From: Verrucomicrobiota bacterium
GTDB taxonomy: Bacteria > Verrucomicrobiota > Verrucomicrobiia > Limisphaerales > UBA9464
Direction of reading: 5' to 3'
DNA: 7,327 nt
NCBI GenBank assembly: GCA_026397675.1
Contig: JAPLUH010000466.1
Span: 1 to 7,327 of the forward strand
A model generated the notes under the pieces. That model was not told the origin of the DNA. It did no database searches and was given only the letters and a program-made list of their open reading frames with translations. The position numbers and the translations under genes are program-made. Of the stretch, positions 1-5,613 are shown piece by piece (positions within the stretch are counted from its first letter, which is position 1; every line of letters starts with the position of its first letter).

Positions 1-438
1 TTGAAACCGGAGCGGATAGAACCCTTGGACGCGACACCACTCTACCCGGACGGCAGGAAGAGAAAGGATTGATTCGATATCTCGGCAACAGGTTTCCCAG
101 TCGGACGAGTCCATCATGCCGGTGCGCCAACACTTCCAGACGATGACCACATGGTTCAACCAGAGTTGGATGAACCGGCATCGGAGGACTAGGTCCGAAC
201 CGCTTTTTGATTCCTTAGACCCCACCGCCTCCCACAATTCGGGGCGCTCGATGCCAACGGATGCAAATCGTCTGCTCGATTCAGCAACCCGAAGCATGGC
301 ATCCAACCGGAGCTGACGAATCAGCAACCGCACCTGGAACGCGTTAATTCCAAGGCCAATCAACGCGGTGAGAAACCCCGCCAAAGCCACGCCGTCAGAC
401 AGCGTCATCGAACCAGTCCAGGAAAGCCAATTCACCAT
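1..438 (-). CDS. Membrane-anchored helical protein of unknown function (5' part; runs off the left edge)
   Basis: The minus strand is open from an ATG at 438-436 to base 1, giving 146 residues without a stop, so the C-terminus lies outside the window. The first residues are MVNWLSWTG, followed by a hydrophobic segment at about residues 14-36 (GVALAGFLTALIGLG within it), which I read as one N-terminal transmembrane helix. After it come an arginine-rich stretch (RLLIRQLRLDAMLR) and amphipathic helices rich in Trp and Cys (LWEAVG, FIQLWLNHVV, WKCWRTG). A GGAAG ribosome-binding site lies 4 bases before the ATG. The layout (one N-terminal membrane helix, then cytoplasmic helices containing a PELW-type turn) recalls DUF4760/DUF6082-type proteins. 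That is a pattern impression only, and no function can be assigned. It follows the 542-751 gene in the same direction, separated by a hairpin. Confidence 0.75.
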   Translation of the reverse strand, partial: MVNWLSWTGSMTLSDGVALAGFLTALIGLGINAFQVRLLIRQLRLDAMLRVAESSRRFASVGIERPELWEAVGSKESKSGSDLVLRCRFIQLWLNHVVIVWKCWRTGMMDSSDWETCCRDIESILSLPAVRVEWCRVQGFYPLRFQ

Positions 439-461
439 CGTACTTCCGTAAATACAGAAAT

Positions 462-489
462 GCGCCGAAGGACACAGTCCACTCGGCGC
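462..489 (-). terminator. Terminator-like hairpin between two minus-strand genes
   Basis: Outer arms GCGCCGA (462-468) and TCGGCGC (483-489) pair perfectly over 7 bp. Inside them GGAC (470-473) and GTCC (477-480) pair around an ACA loop, making a two-tier stem. On the minus strand the stem is followed by ATTTCTGTATTT, which is moderately T-rich. On the plus strand it is followed by TTGTTGTTTCC. It lies 52 bp past the stop of the 542-751 gene and just before the ribosome-binding site of the 1-438 gene, so it may end or attenuate transcription between them. Confidence 0.55.
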
Positions 490-541
490 TTGTTGTTTCC
501 TTCGGAAGAAGGGCAGGGAACCTTTAGGAACTGTAGCGTTT

Positions 542-751
542 CTAGCGCCCCTGATATTGCCCCAAAAGGTCTTCAAAAACCTCTCGGGAGATCTCCACCA
601 CGGCCTCGTGCGAGGGGACCGTCAGCTTCGATTTGTCAACTACTGGGAGAATAAGCCCTTGGACAAGGACTGTTCCGCGGTCAGTAACCACGATTCCGGG
701 GCAGAGGCCTTGACCACAACCCCGCGGAGAAAAGTGCGCGATGACATTCAT
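542..751 (-). CDS. Small conserved protein of unknown function (69 aa)
   Basis: The frame runs from an ATG at 751 to a TAG at 544-542. The protein starts MNVIAHFSPRGCGQGLCPG, then has a strand-rich core (IVVTDRGTVLVQG, LILPVVDKSKL) and ends in a helix (VVEISREVFEDLLGQ). The pattern of Cys, CP, then TDRGT and VQG, with a closing V-E-I/helix segment, resembles a family of small proteins that I associate with actinobacteria. There they have the same Cys-Pro...TDRGT...VQG layout and sit beside small regulatory or membrane proteins. I recognise the pattern but know of no biochemical role. I see no good Shine-Dalgarno before the ATG and no convincing promoter in the 196 bp upstream (752-947), which otherwise holds nothing I can name. 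Confidence 0.6.
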   Translation of the reverse strand: MNVIAHFSPRGCGQGLCPGIVVTDRGTVLVQGLILPVVDKSKLTVPSHEAVVEISREVFEDLLGQYQGR

Positions 752-947
752 CTAGTTAAGTAGCACATCTAATCTAAAAGCCGTCCAATCTATTTCAGGG
801 CATTTCGCCAAACGGGCTGCGAGAGGGCCGGTCGCGAAGCGCTACGGTGAGGTGCAGTGCCGACAGTTGCCCACGGGACTGAGGGCGGCGTTCGGGCTGA
901 CCGGTTAGCTTCCGAGTCGTGTTTCAGCTCGGTTTTCAAGCGCTGCC

Positions 948-1259
948 CTAAGGCGCTGGAGGATTGTTGCGCTCGTATTGTTCCGAACAATCCAGGCATT
1001 TGAAATCATATTGCCCATGGCGCTGCAACCGCCGTCCGCCGCACACAGGGCACATGGGACCCGATAGGAGACCCGATGGGTACTTCGGAACGGAAGGGGA
1101 CAAAGGAGCGGGACCGATAGACGCTTTTGCCCCACCAAGGGCATTGAGTCCGTGTAGGAAGAGGACATCGACTGCCTCAGTTCGGCTATATCCCCACTCC
1201 GCTGCGAAGTTTTCCAACCTGCGCAAGGAGTCCGGAGTCAGGCGCACCGTGATGTCCAT
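948..1259 (-). CDS. Ribbon-helix-helix plus zinc-ribbon protein, probable DNA-binding regulator
   Basis: This 103-residue protein has two recognisable parts. Residues 1-42 (MDITVRLTPDSLRRLENFA..., then TEAVDVLFLHGL) have the alternating strand followed by two helices expected of a ribbon-helix-helix (MetJ/Arc/CopG) domain. Residues 43-68 form a Pro/Ser/Gly linker. Residues 69-95 form a four-cysteine zinc ribbon, with Cys70, Cys73, Cys88 and Cys91 arranged CPVCG...CLDC. An in-frame TAA lies two codons before the ATG at 1259, which fixes the start; no strong Shine-Dalgarno is visible. The gene is divergent from the lipoprotein gene, so a regulator could act in the shared 92-bp gap (1260-1351). 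That is inference. The two domain calls are from motif recognition. Confidence 0.7.
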   Translation of the reverse strand: MDITVRLTPDSLRRLENFAAEWGYSRTEAVDVLFLHGLNALGGAKASIGPAPLSPSVPKYPSGLLSGPMCPVCGGRRLQRHGQYDFKCLDCSEQYERNNPPAP

Positions 1260-1351
1260 GAGTTAAACTGAGACCACCGCTCCTACTGGTTTTCAAGAAG
1301 TAATGGGCAATTTCCTTGGCGTCGCCCGGCAGGGCAGAAACTGTAGCGACT

Positions 1352-2857
1352 ATGATGCGCCTTTCGCGTTGCTGGATGATGGCTGCCCTACTGACGGGAA
1401 TCTGTGCGGCAGTCTTACTGGGATGCTCTGGAAAACGGGAGGTCACCGGTCAGGTGTTTGTGGTGACTAAGGGGGGTGAGAACGTGAAATTGGGGCTGGT
1501 CGGAATCCACGTCGTTGGTGAGGGGCAACTGATGGAGATTGGGTCCAAGCTTTTGGGTGAGGCTCAGAAAGCGAAGGCTGGGGAGGTGTCGCTGCTCCAA
1601 TTGGAGGCGGAGGTGAAGTCGCTGGCATCGGCGGTGCCAAGCCCTAGGACTGGACCATTGGACAAGATTCTTGAGGAGGCGGCACGTCGCCGAAAAGGAA
1701 TCAAAGGATTTTCGGAGAGCAAATTAAGCCAACGTTTCTTCCAAGAGATACCGCCAATTTCGGTGCAAACGGATGCCGATGGGTTGTTCACGGTGGACGC
1801 CAAGACCTCGGATTGGTTGGCAGCCCGGGGTGAACGTAGGGCAGGGGCTGAAACCGAGACCTATCTTTGGCTGATGCCGCTGAAAGAAGGGGGCAAGAAG
1901 CTCCTAGTATCAAACGACCGACTCTTGAGCGATGATGACGATTTAGCCCGGGTTCTTGCAGGTGTCTGCGCTGGAGGAAGTTCAGCGGCCGCTGTTGATA
2001 AAGAATTGGCGGGTTGGGTTGACAGCCAACGAACTGCTGCGAAACAGGCCGCCAGCGAGGCGAAGACCGCGGAGGAGAAGGCCTTGGCTGAGGCTAAGGC
2101 GAAAGCCGAGGCGATGAGGGCCCGGATGGCGAGTGGGGGAGCCTTTCGGGCAGAGGCAGGCGAACGGTTAGTTTTAGGATTAGCGGTGCGATGGGTCCCT
2201 AGTGGACGATTTACGATGGGTAGTCCATCGAGCGAACCAGACCGAAGTTCTGATGAGGTGCAACACGAGGTGGTATTGACTCGTGGGTTCTTCCTGGCGG
2301 AGACGGAATGCACGCAAGGGCAGTGGGAGTCTGTGATGGGAGGGAATCCATCGCATTTTAAAGGATCTGAGCGACCGGTGGAGCAGGTGAGTTGGGGTGA
2401 AGCTGTGGAGTACTGTCGGAAGCTGACGGACAAGCAACGTGCTGAGGGGATATTGCCTGAAGGATGGGAGTGGCGGTTACCGACGGAGGCTGAGTGGGAG
2501 TATGCGGTGCGAGCTGGGACGGCGGGGGCACGCTATGGGGAGTTGGATGCGATAGCATGGTGGTCAGGCAACTCTGGTAGCGAGACCCATGCTGTGAGTC
2601 AGAAGGCAGCGAACGCATGGGGGTTGCATGATATGATGGGGAATGTATGGGAGTGGTGTGGTGATTGGTATGGGGATTACCCGACTGGGAGTGTGACGAA
2701 TCCGACAGGTCCGAGTTCGGGCTCCGGCCGCGTGCTCCGCGGGGGCTGTTGGTTCTTCGACGCCGGGCTCGCGCGCTCGGCCTACCGGTTCTGGAACGAC
2801 CCGGGTTACCGGAGCGGCAGCCTGGGCTTCCGCCCCGCCCTCAGTTCAGTTCGGTGA
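1352..2857 (+). CDS. FGE/SUMF1-fold lipoprotein, probable DGR target protein
   Basis: I choose the ATG at 1352 because it begins a lipoprotein signal peptide: MMRLSR, a hydrophobic core, then lipobox LLGC with the lipidated Cys25. A TTG at 1316 would only add an unlikely leader. The 501-residue protein then has a beta-type segment (VTGQVFVVTKGGENVKLG, about 29-46), a region with no clear motifs, an Ala/Lys/Glu-rich coiled coil (about 215-260) and a formylglycine-generating-enzyme-like domain (about 275-496). Landmarks are RFTMGS, RLPTEAEWEYA, GNVWEWCGDWYG, RVLRGG and LGFRPA. In true FGEs the segment after GGS carries the catalytic C-x4-C pair. Here the corresponding positions are Phe and Ala, so catalysis is unlikely and the fold probably serves as a C-type-lectin-like binding surface, as in known DGR targets. 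The likely location is a membrane-tethered, surface or periplasmic binding protein. No partner can be named. Confidence 0.85.
   Translation: MMRLSRCWMMAALLTGICAAVLLGCSGKREVTGQVFVVTKGGENVKLGLVGIHVVGEGQLMEIGSKLLGEAQKAKAGEVSLLQLEAEVKSLASAVPSPRTGPLDKILEEAARRRKGIKGFSESKLSQRFFQEIPPISVQTDADGLFTVDAKTSDWLAARGERRAGAETETYLWLMPLKEGGKKLLVSNDRLLSDDDDLARVLAGVCAGGSSAAAVDKELAGWVDSQRTAAKQAASEAKTAEEKALAEAKAKAEAMRARMASGGAFRAEAGERLVLGLAVRWVPSGRFTMGSPSSEPDRSSDEVQHEVVLTRGFFLAETECTQGQWESVMGGNPSHFKGSERPVEQVSWGEAVEYCRKLTDKQRAEGILPEGWEWRLPTEAEWEYAVRAGTAGARYGELDAIAWWSGNSGSETHAVSQKAANAWGLHDMMGNVWEWCGDWYGDYPTGSVTNPTGPSSGSGRVLRGGCWFFDAGLARSAYRFWNDPGYRSGSLGFRPALSSVR
2726..2854 (+). other. Putative DGR variable region (VR) at the 3' end of the lipoprotein gene
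   Basis: The last codons encode RVLRGG, then C-W-F-F-D-A-G-L, RSA-Y-R-F-W-N-D-P-G-Y-R, S-G-S and LGFR. The framework residues (RGG, W, RSA, R, DPG, LGFR) match the conserved scaffold of DGR variable regions in FGE-type targets. The changeable positions are TTC, TTC, GAC, CTC, TAC, TTC, AAC, TAC, AGC, GGC and AGC. All end in C, as expected if AAC codons in a template repeat are mutated at their adenines. The segment is much more GC-rich than the codons just upstream (before about 2715). The homology end (IMH) is probably in the GC-rich sequence from about 2822 to the stop. No second copy of this sequence, and so no template repeat, is present in the window. The exact 5' boundary is uncertain. 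Confidence 0.7.
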
Positions 2858-2867
2858 GCTCAAAGCG

Positions 2868-2880
2868 CCGCCGGAGGCGG
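2868..2880. other. Perfect GC hairpin just after the VR-bearing gene
   Basis: CCGCC (2868-2872), loop GGA, GGCGG (2876-2880) pair perfectly 10 bp after the stop codon. No T-run follows, so this is not a standard intrinsic terminator. In the Bordetella phage DGR a hairpin/cruciform placed shortly after the VR promotes mutagenic homing. The position here is comparable, but the assignment is inference. Confidence 0.45.
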
Positions 2881-2965
2881 TTGGAGCGGAGCGGCTGCGG
2901 AGCCTGAGTTGGGAGCGAGTGGAGCGAGCGGAAGACGCAGGCGTAGGGGCCGCGAAGAGGCGGCT
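2881..2965. repeat. Purine-rich GGAGCG-repeat tract downstream of the VR
   Basis: The short word GGAGCG appears at least four times (first at 2883 and 2888, then 2912 and 2921), embedded in G/A-rich sequence with little C or T on the plus strand. No ribosome-binding site or coding pattern is evident. It directly follows the hairpin and shares the GC-rich character of the VR, so it may be part of the unit copied from a template-repeat flank, or simply low-complexity intergenic DNA. Confidence 0.35.
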
Positions 2966-2972
2966 TGTCCTA

Positions 2973-3245
2973 TTAGCGAATGTTTGTTCGGACCAGCCTA
3001 ACCCAGCCAAAACGTTCGGGTTCTTTCTCAAAGTCCCATTCCTCAGGAACGGGGGCAACAGTGACCTTCGCTGGTGTCCCCCGGAGAAGACCAACCAGTT
3101 ACGTCACTGCATTCGGAGGGGGGTGCCTTCAAACCTTATTCGTTGGTCGGGGCTTCGGGTGGGTCCCGAACCTTATCTGCACCCCTGGGTCGCATGGGGG
3201 AGGCGAATCTTCAAAGGCTTGAGGAACCTCCACGAGCCGAATCAT
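2973..3245 (-). pseudogene. Possible coding remnants downstream of the kinase-like gene
   Basis: Two short minus-strand frames have protein-like composition. The first runs from an ATG at 3245 to a TGA at 3131-3129 (38 residues, starting MIRLVEVPQAFEDSP). It begins 16 bases after the stop of the kinase-like gene, as a co-transcribed gene would. The second is open from 3098 to a TAA at 2975-2973 and contains VPEEWDFEKEPERFGWVRL, but has no ATG or GTG near its beginning. The two are in different frames with a stop between them. They could be the ends of one gene broken by a small indel, two fragments, or chance. I do not recognise the product. This is the only sign of coding in the roughly 400 bp between the lipoprotein and the kinase stop. 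Confidence 0.3.
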
Positions 3246-3261
3246 CCCCGAGAGCTGCCAA

Positions 3262-3610
3262 CTAGTCTCGGAAAGAGATGTTTCGGGGCGACACGTCGAG
3301 CAGGTAGATATCCAGAGCCTCAAATTCCCCGAGCACCCGCTTCACAATGGGCCAGCGTTCGCCAAACTGCTCCTGCTTCTCCTCCAGCCAGCTCGCCCAT
3401 ACGTCATCCGGAAACTCTAAAGGAAAATCGAGCCGCACCTCCGCGAAATCCAGGACGAAGGGTTGCTGGACGACCGTCATTTCCAGCGCCAGCAATTCGG
3501 CATCGTAATCCAGTAATTGCGGGACGTTGAAGCCAAGCACCTGTGTGATGTTTTCATCCTGCAGCCGGAGATAGGTTTCTAATTCCAGTTCAAACGGCCC
3601 ACGGCGCAGG
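3262..3610 (-). pseudogene. 3' part of a small kinase-fold protein gene, interrupted by the transposon
   Basis: This segment holds codons from about residue 51 to the TAG at 3264-3262 and is cut off from its start by the element at 3611. Visible landmarks, numbered on the rejoined 166-residue protein, are a helix FELELETYLRL with candidate alpha-C glutamates (about 58-67), VLGFNVPQLL, a hinge-like LALEMTVV (91-98), and YLLDVSPRNISF (153-164). The last has the D-x4-N spacing of a kinase catalytic loop (Asp156, Asn161). The protein ends two residues after ISF, so there is no DFG motif or activation loop. In this segment the first downstream start codon is a GTG at 3540, inside the domain, so a functional product from it is unlikely. 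The family (short kinase-like proteins with an SPRN or NPGN-type ending) is familiar to me only as conserved hypothetical proteins. Confidence 0.85.
3606..3610 (+). repeat. Left copy of the 5-bp target-site duplication (GCAGG)
   Basis: GCAGG abuts the TGT left end of the element and is matched by GCAGG directly after the ACA right end (7024-7028). Deleting the element plus one copy restores the kinase-like reading frame exactly. A 5-bp duplication is typical of Mu, Tn7 and Tn5053/Tn552-type transposition. Confidence 0.9.
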
Positions 3611-3670
3611 TGTACCGCTTCGCGTGAAATCGTGGGTAGAATGTCGAATGATGGCGGATTGATCCGTGGA
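3611..3670 (+). repeat. Left end of the transposon: terminal TGT and transposase-site-like motifs
   Basis: Reading inward, the end starts TGTACCGCTTCG and has TCGTGGG at bases 20-26 (3630-3636). The right end, read inward, also has TCGTGGG at bases 20-26, so the spacing is identical. A second motif, TTGATCCGTGGA, lies at 3659-3670 and overlaps the GTG start of the zinc-finger gene. Multiple short sites at each end are normal for Mu/Tn7/Tni-type transposases. The binding role is inferred. Confidence 0.7.
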
Positions 3671-4247
3671 GGAGGAGCCGTGTTCCCGGGCGCAAAGAGA
3701 GGTTGATGTCTACGGCGAAACTCGCTTTGGAAAGGTCATCCAGCTTCGTGAAGGCCAATTTGTAGGCGATCGCCCGTACTGCCCGCACGGGTGCACCGGC
3801 CCCGTCCATCGCCATGGTCGTTACCAGCGCTATGATGCGGTGTCCGGCGAAACTCGGGTGCCGGTTCAACGCTACCTCTGTGTCCGGTGCCGGAGAACCT
3901 TCTCGGTGCTTCCGGGTCATCTCCTGCCCTACCGGCACGTCCATCTCCCTCGCTTCGAGGCCTTCGCCAATCGTCGGGCAGGGGTGGGTCAAGGACCCGA
4001 TCCCCCGCCCGACGGGCCCGAGACAGCGGCGCTGCTCCGGGCCTGGGATCGGTTCGCAGGACGAATCGATGCCCTCCGCGGTTGTTTCGGCCAGTTGATC
4101 GCCTCCGGAGTCAGTGATGCAAAACACCTCTGGAGCGCTATGCGGCAAGCCAAACAATCACTCCCCGGCATCCTGCTTTTCCTGGCCCGTTCCCACAACA
4201 CCAGCCTGCTGGCCGACTACCTCTGCCTGCGTCCGTCGCCGCTTTGA
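3666..4247 (+). CDS. DUF6431-like zinc-finger protein of the transposon
   Basis: This 193-residue protein has four cysteines in a zinc-ribbon layout: Cys39 and Cys43 (CPHGC), then HRHGRYQR, then Cys72 and Cys75 (CVRCRRTFSVLP), followed by LLPYR. That series (CPHC, RHG, CxxC, RTFS, LLPYR) is the hallmark of DUF6431 proteins, which are often encoded beside transposases. The C-terminal half is helical (WDRFAGRIDALRG, LLFLARSHNTS). An in-frame TGA at 3660-3662 lies just before the GTG at 3666, and no other start codon occurs before the cysteines, so GTG 3666 is the likely start. A GGAGGAGG run lies after it rather than before it, which is odd. The start overlaps a terminal repeat, so transposase binding could repress it. 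DNA binding at the ends or target is plausible but unproven. Confidence 0.75.
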   Translation: MEEEPCSRAQREVDVYGETRFGKVIQLREGQFVGDRPYCPHGCTGPVHRHGRYQRYDAVSGETRVPVQRYLCVRCRRTFSVLPGHLLPYRHVHLPRFEAFANRRAGVGQGPDPPPDGPETAALLRAWDRFAGRIDALRGCFGQLIASGVSDAKHLWSAMRQAKQSLPGILLFLARSHNTSLLADYLCLRPSPL

Positions 4248-4338
4248 TCCCGTCGACCTGTTCCCCGTCCCGGAGCCGTCGCCGTCCCACACACCGGTAT
4301 TGTTCCGATTCGGTTCAGGGTGTCTCAGACTGCGGCCG

Positions 4339-5613
4339 ATGAACGAAAAAAGCGCTCCTGACGACGCCCAGGCCCTGGCCCTGCAGCGTTTCACCTTGGT
4401 TTCCAAAGTCCAGGACCTCGTCCACCAGCGCCTGCCGCTTCGCACGGCCCTGGAGATGGTCTCCCGCGTCCCCATCCAGGGCCCCGATGGCCTGGAGTTC
4501 GTTGTCGCCCTGCGCACTCTCGAGGACTGGTGGTATGCCTTCCGTCACGGCGGCTTCCCGGCGCTCCATCCCAAGTCCCGCTCCGATCGCGGCCTTCCCC
4601 GCGCCCTAACTCCAGAGCAGCAGCAGCGGATCCTCGCGGCTGTCCGCTCCCAGCCGGGCATCGCTGTGAAAGTCCTCTACCGCCTGTGGCGCACAGAGGA
4701 TCCCACACTGCCGGCCATCAGTTCGGTCTACCGTTGCCTCCGATCCCACGACCTGGACCGACGCTCCCGGCGCCGACAGCTCCATCAGGCTGTCTCCGGT
4801 CCCACAAAGGCCTTCGAGGCCCCGGCCGTCAACGAGCTGTGGATGGCCGACTTTTCCCCGGGGCCGCACCTCCCGGCAGACGGCAATGCTACCACCCCTC
4901 GCGGCACCCACTTGTGCGCCATCATCGACGATCATTCACGCCTCGTCGTCGCCGCACTCTACCATCCCGATGCCACCACACGGAGTTTTCATGCCACCCT
5001 CAAGGAGGCTCTCCGCCGCCGCGGTCTGCCACGCAAGCTCTACACCGATCAAGGCGGCCCCTTCGTCAACGACCACACCCGCCTGGTCTGTGCCAACCTC
5101 AATATCCGCCTTCTCCACGCCAAGCCCTACCACGCCTGGAGCAAGGGCAAGATCGAGCGGTTCTTCCGCACCGTTCAGGAGGACTTCGAGGCGCTCCAGC
5201 GTCGCCCGGGACACGGTCCTGCCACCCTCGACCAACTCAACGGCCGGTTGGCCGACTGGCTTCAGAGCGTCTACCACGTGCGCGTCCACCAAGGCACAGA
5301 CCAACCGCCCCAGACCCGTTTCCAGAACGCCTCACACCAGATCCGAAGTCTCGACACAACCCTCGATCTCGACCGCCTCTTCTTCAGCCGGGTGAACCGC
5401 ACCGTACGCAAGGACGGCACCCTTCGTCTGGACTGCCACCTCTACGAGGTTGATCCCGCCCTCCGGGGCCTTGAGGTCCAACTCTGCTTCGACCCATGGA
5501 CCCTCGCCCGGATCGAGGTCTCCTACCGTGGCCAGTCCTTTGGTCTGGCCCGCCCCGTCCACCTCCACCTCAACAGCCAGATCTTTGGCAAGACGAACCA
5601 TGTTGAACGCTGA
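4339..5613 (+). CDS. Mu/TniA-type D,D-35-E transposase
   Basis: The 424-residue protein cuts and joins the transposon ends. The N-terminal part (about 1-150) is helical with helix-turn-helix-like segments (ISSVYRCLRSH near 127-137), expected to bind the terminal repeats. The rve catalytic core has Asp171 (LWMADFSPG), Asp237 (YTDQGGPF) and Glu273 (WSKGKIERFF), with 35 residues between the last two, the classic D,D-35-E spacing. The C-terminus (about 345-415; VNRTVRKDG..., FDPWTLARIEV) looks like the Mu-type beta-barrel domain, whose role is ATPase contact and DNA binding. I chose the ATG at 4339 (MNEKSAPDD). The frame is open from 4114, but the extra upstream residues are low-complexity and overlap the preceding gene. 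The end overlaps the ATPase start by 14 bp, suggesting translational coupling. Confidence 0.9.
   Translation: MNEKSAPDDAQALALQRFTLVSKVQDLVHQRLPLRTALEMVSRVPIQGPDGLEFVVALRTLEDWWYAFRHGGFPALHPKSRSDRGLPRALTPEQQQRILAAVRSQPGIAVKVLYRLWRTEDPTLPAISSVYRCLRSHDLDRRSRRRQLHQAVSGPTKAFEAPAVNELWMADFSPGPHLPADGNATTPRGTHLCAIIDDHSRLVVAALYHPDATTRSFHATLKEALRRRGLPRKLYTDQGGPFVNDHTRLVCANLNIRLLHAKPYHAWSKGKIERFFRTVQEDFEALQRRPGHGPATLDQLNGRLADWLQSVYHVRVHQGTDQPPQTRFQNASHQIRSLDTTLDLDRLFFSRVNRTVRKDGTLRLDCHLYEVDPALRGLEVQLCFDPWTLARIEVSYRGQSFGLARPVHLHLNSQIFGKTNHVER

Noticed and set aside
116..316. Plus-strand small open frame near the left edge
   Set aside because: It lies opposite the minus-strand membrane protein gene, which is open over the full 438 bases with a membrane helix and ribosome-binding site.
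1186..1446. Minus-strand frame with a protein-like stretch (KEIAHYFLKTS) across the divergent gap
   Set aside because: It overlaps both the RHH gene start and the lipoprotein signal peptide, which are better supported.
1861..2433. Minus-strand open frame of 190 codons within the lipoprotein gene
   Set aside because: It is antisense to clear FGE and coiled-coil coding sequence and Ser/Ala/Arg-rich.
2868..2880. Hairpin as an intrinsic terminator of the lipoprotein gene
   Set aside because: No T-run follows on the plus strand; the sequence after it is GGAGCG-rich.
2919..3530. Plus-strand open frame of 203 codons spanning the intergenic tract and the kinase 3' part
   Set aside because: It covers the opposite strand of a well-supported minus-strand gene and is Pro/Arg-rich without motifs.
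4530..5453. Long plus-strand open frame inside the transposase gene
   Set aside because: It is Pro/Arg/Ser-rich low-complexity translation of an alternative frame in GC-rich DNA, and the overlapping frame holds a complete D,D-35-E transposase.
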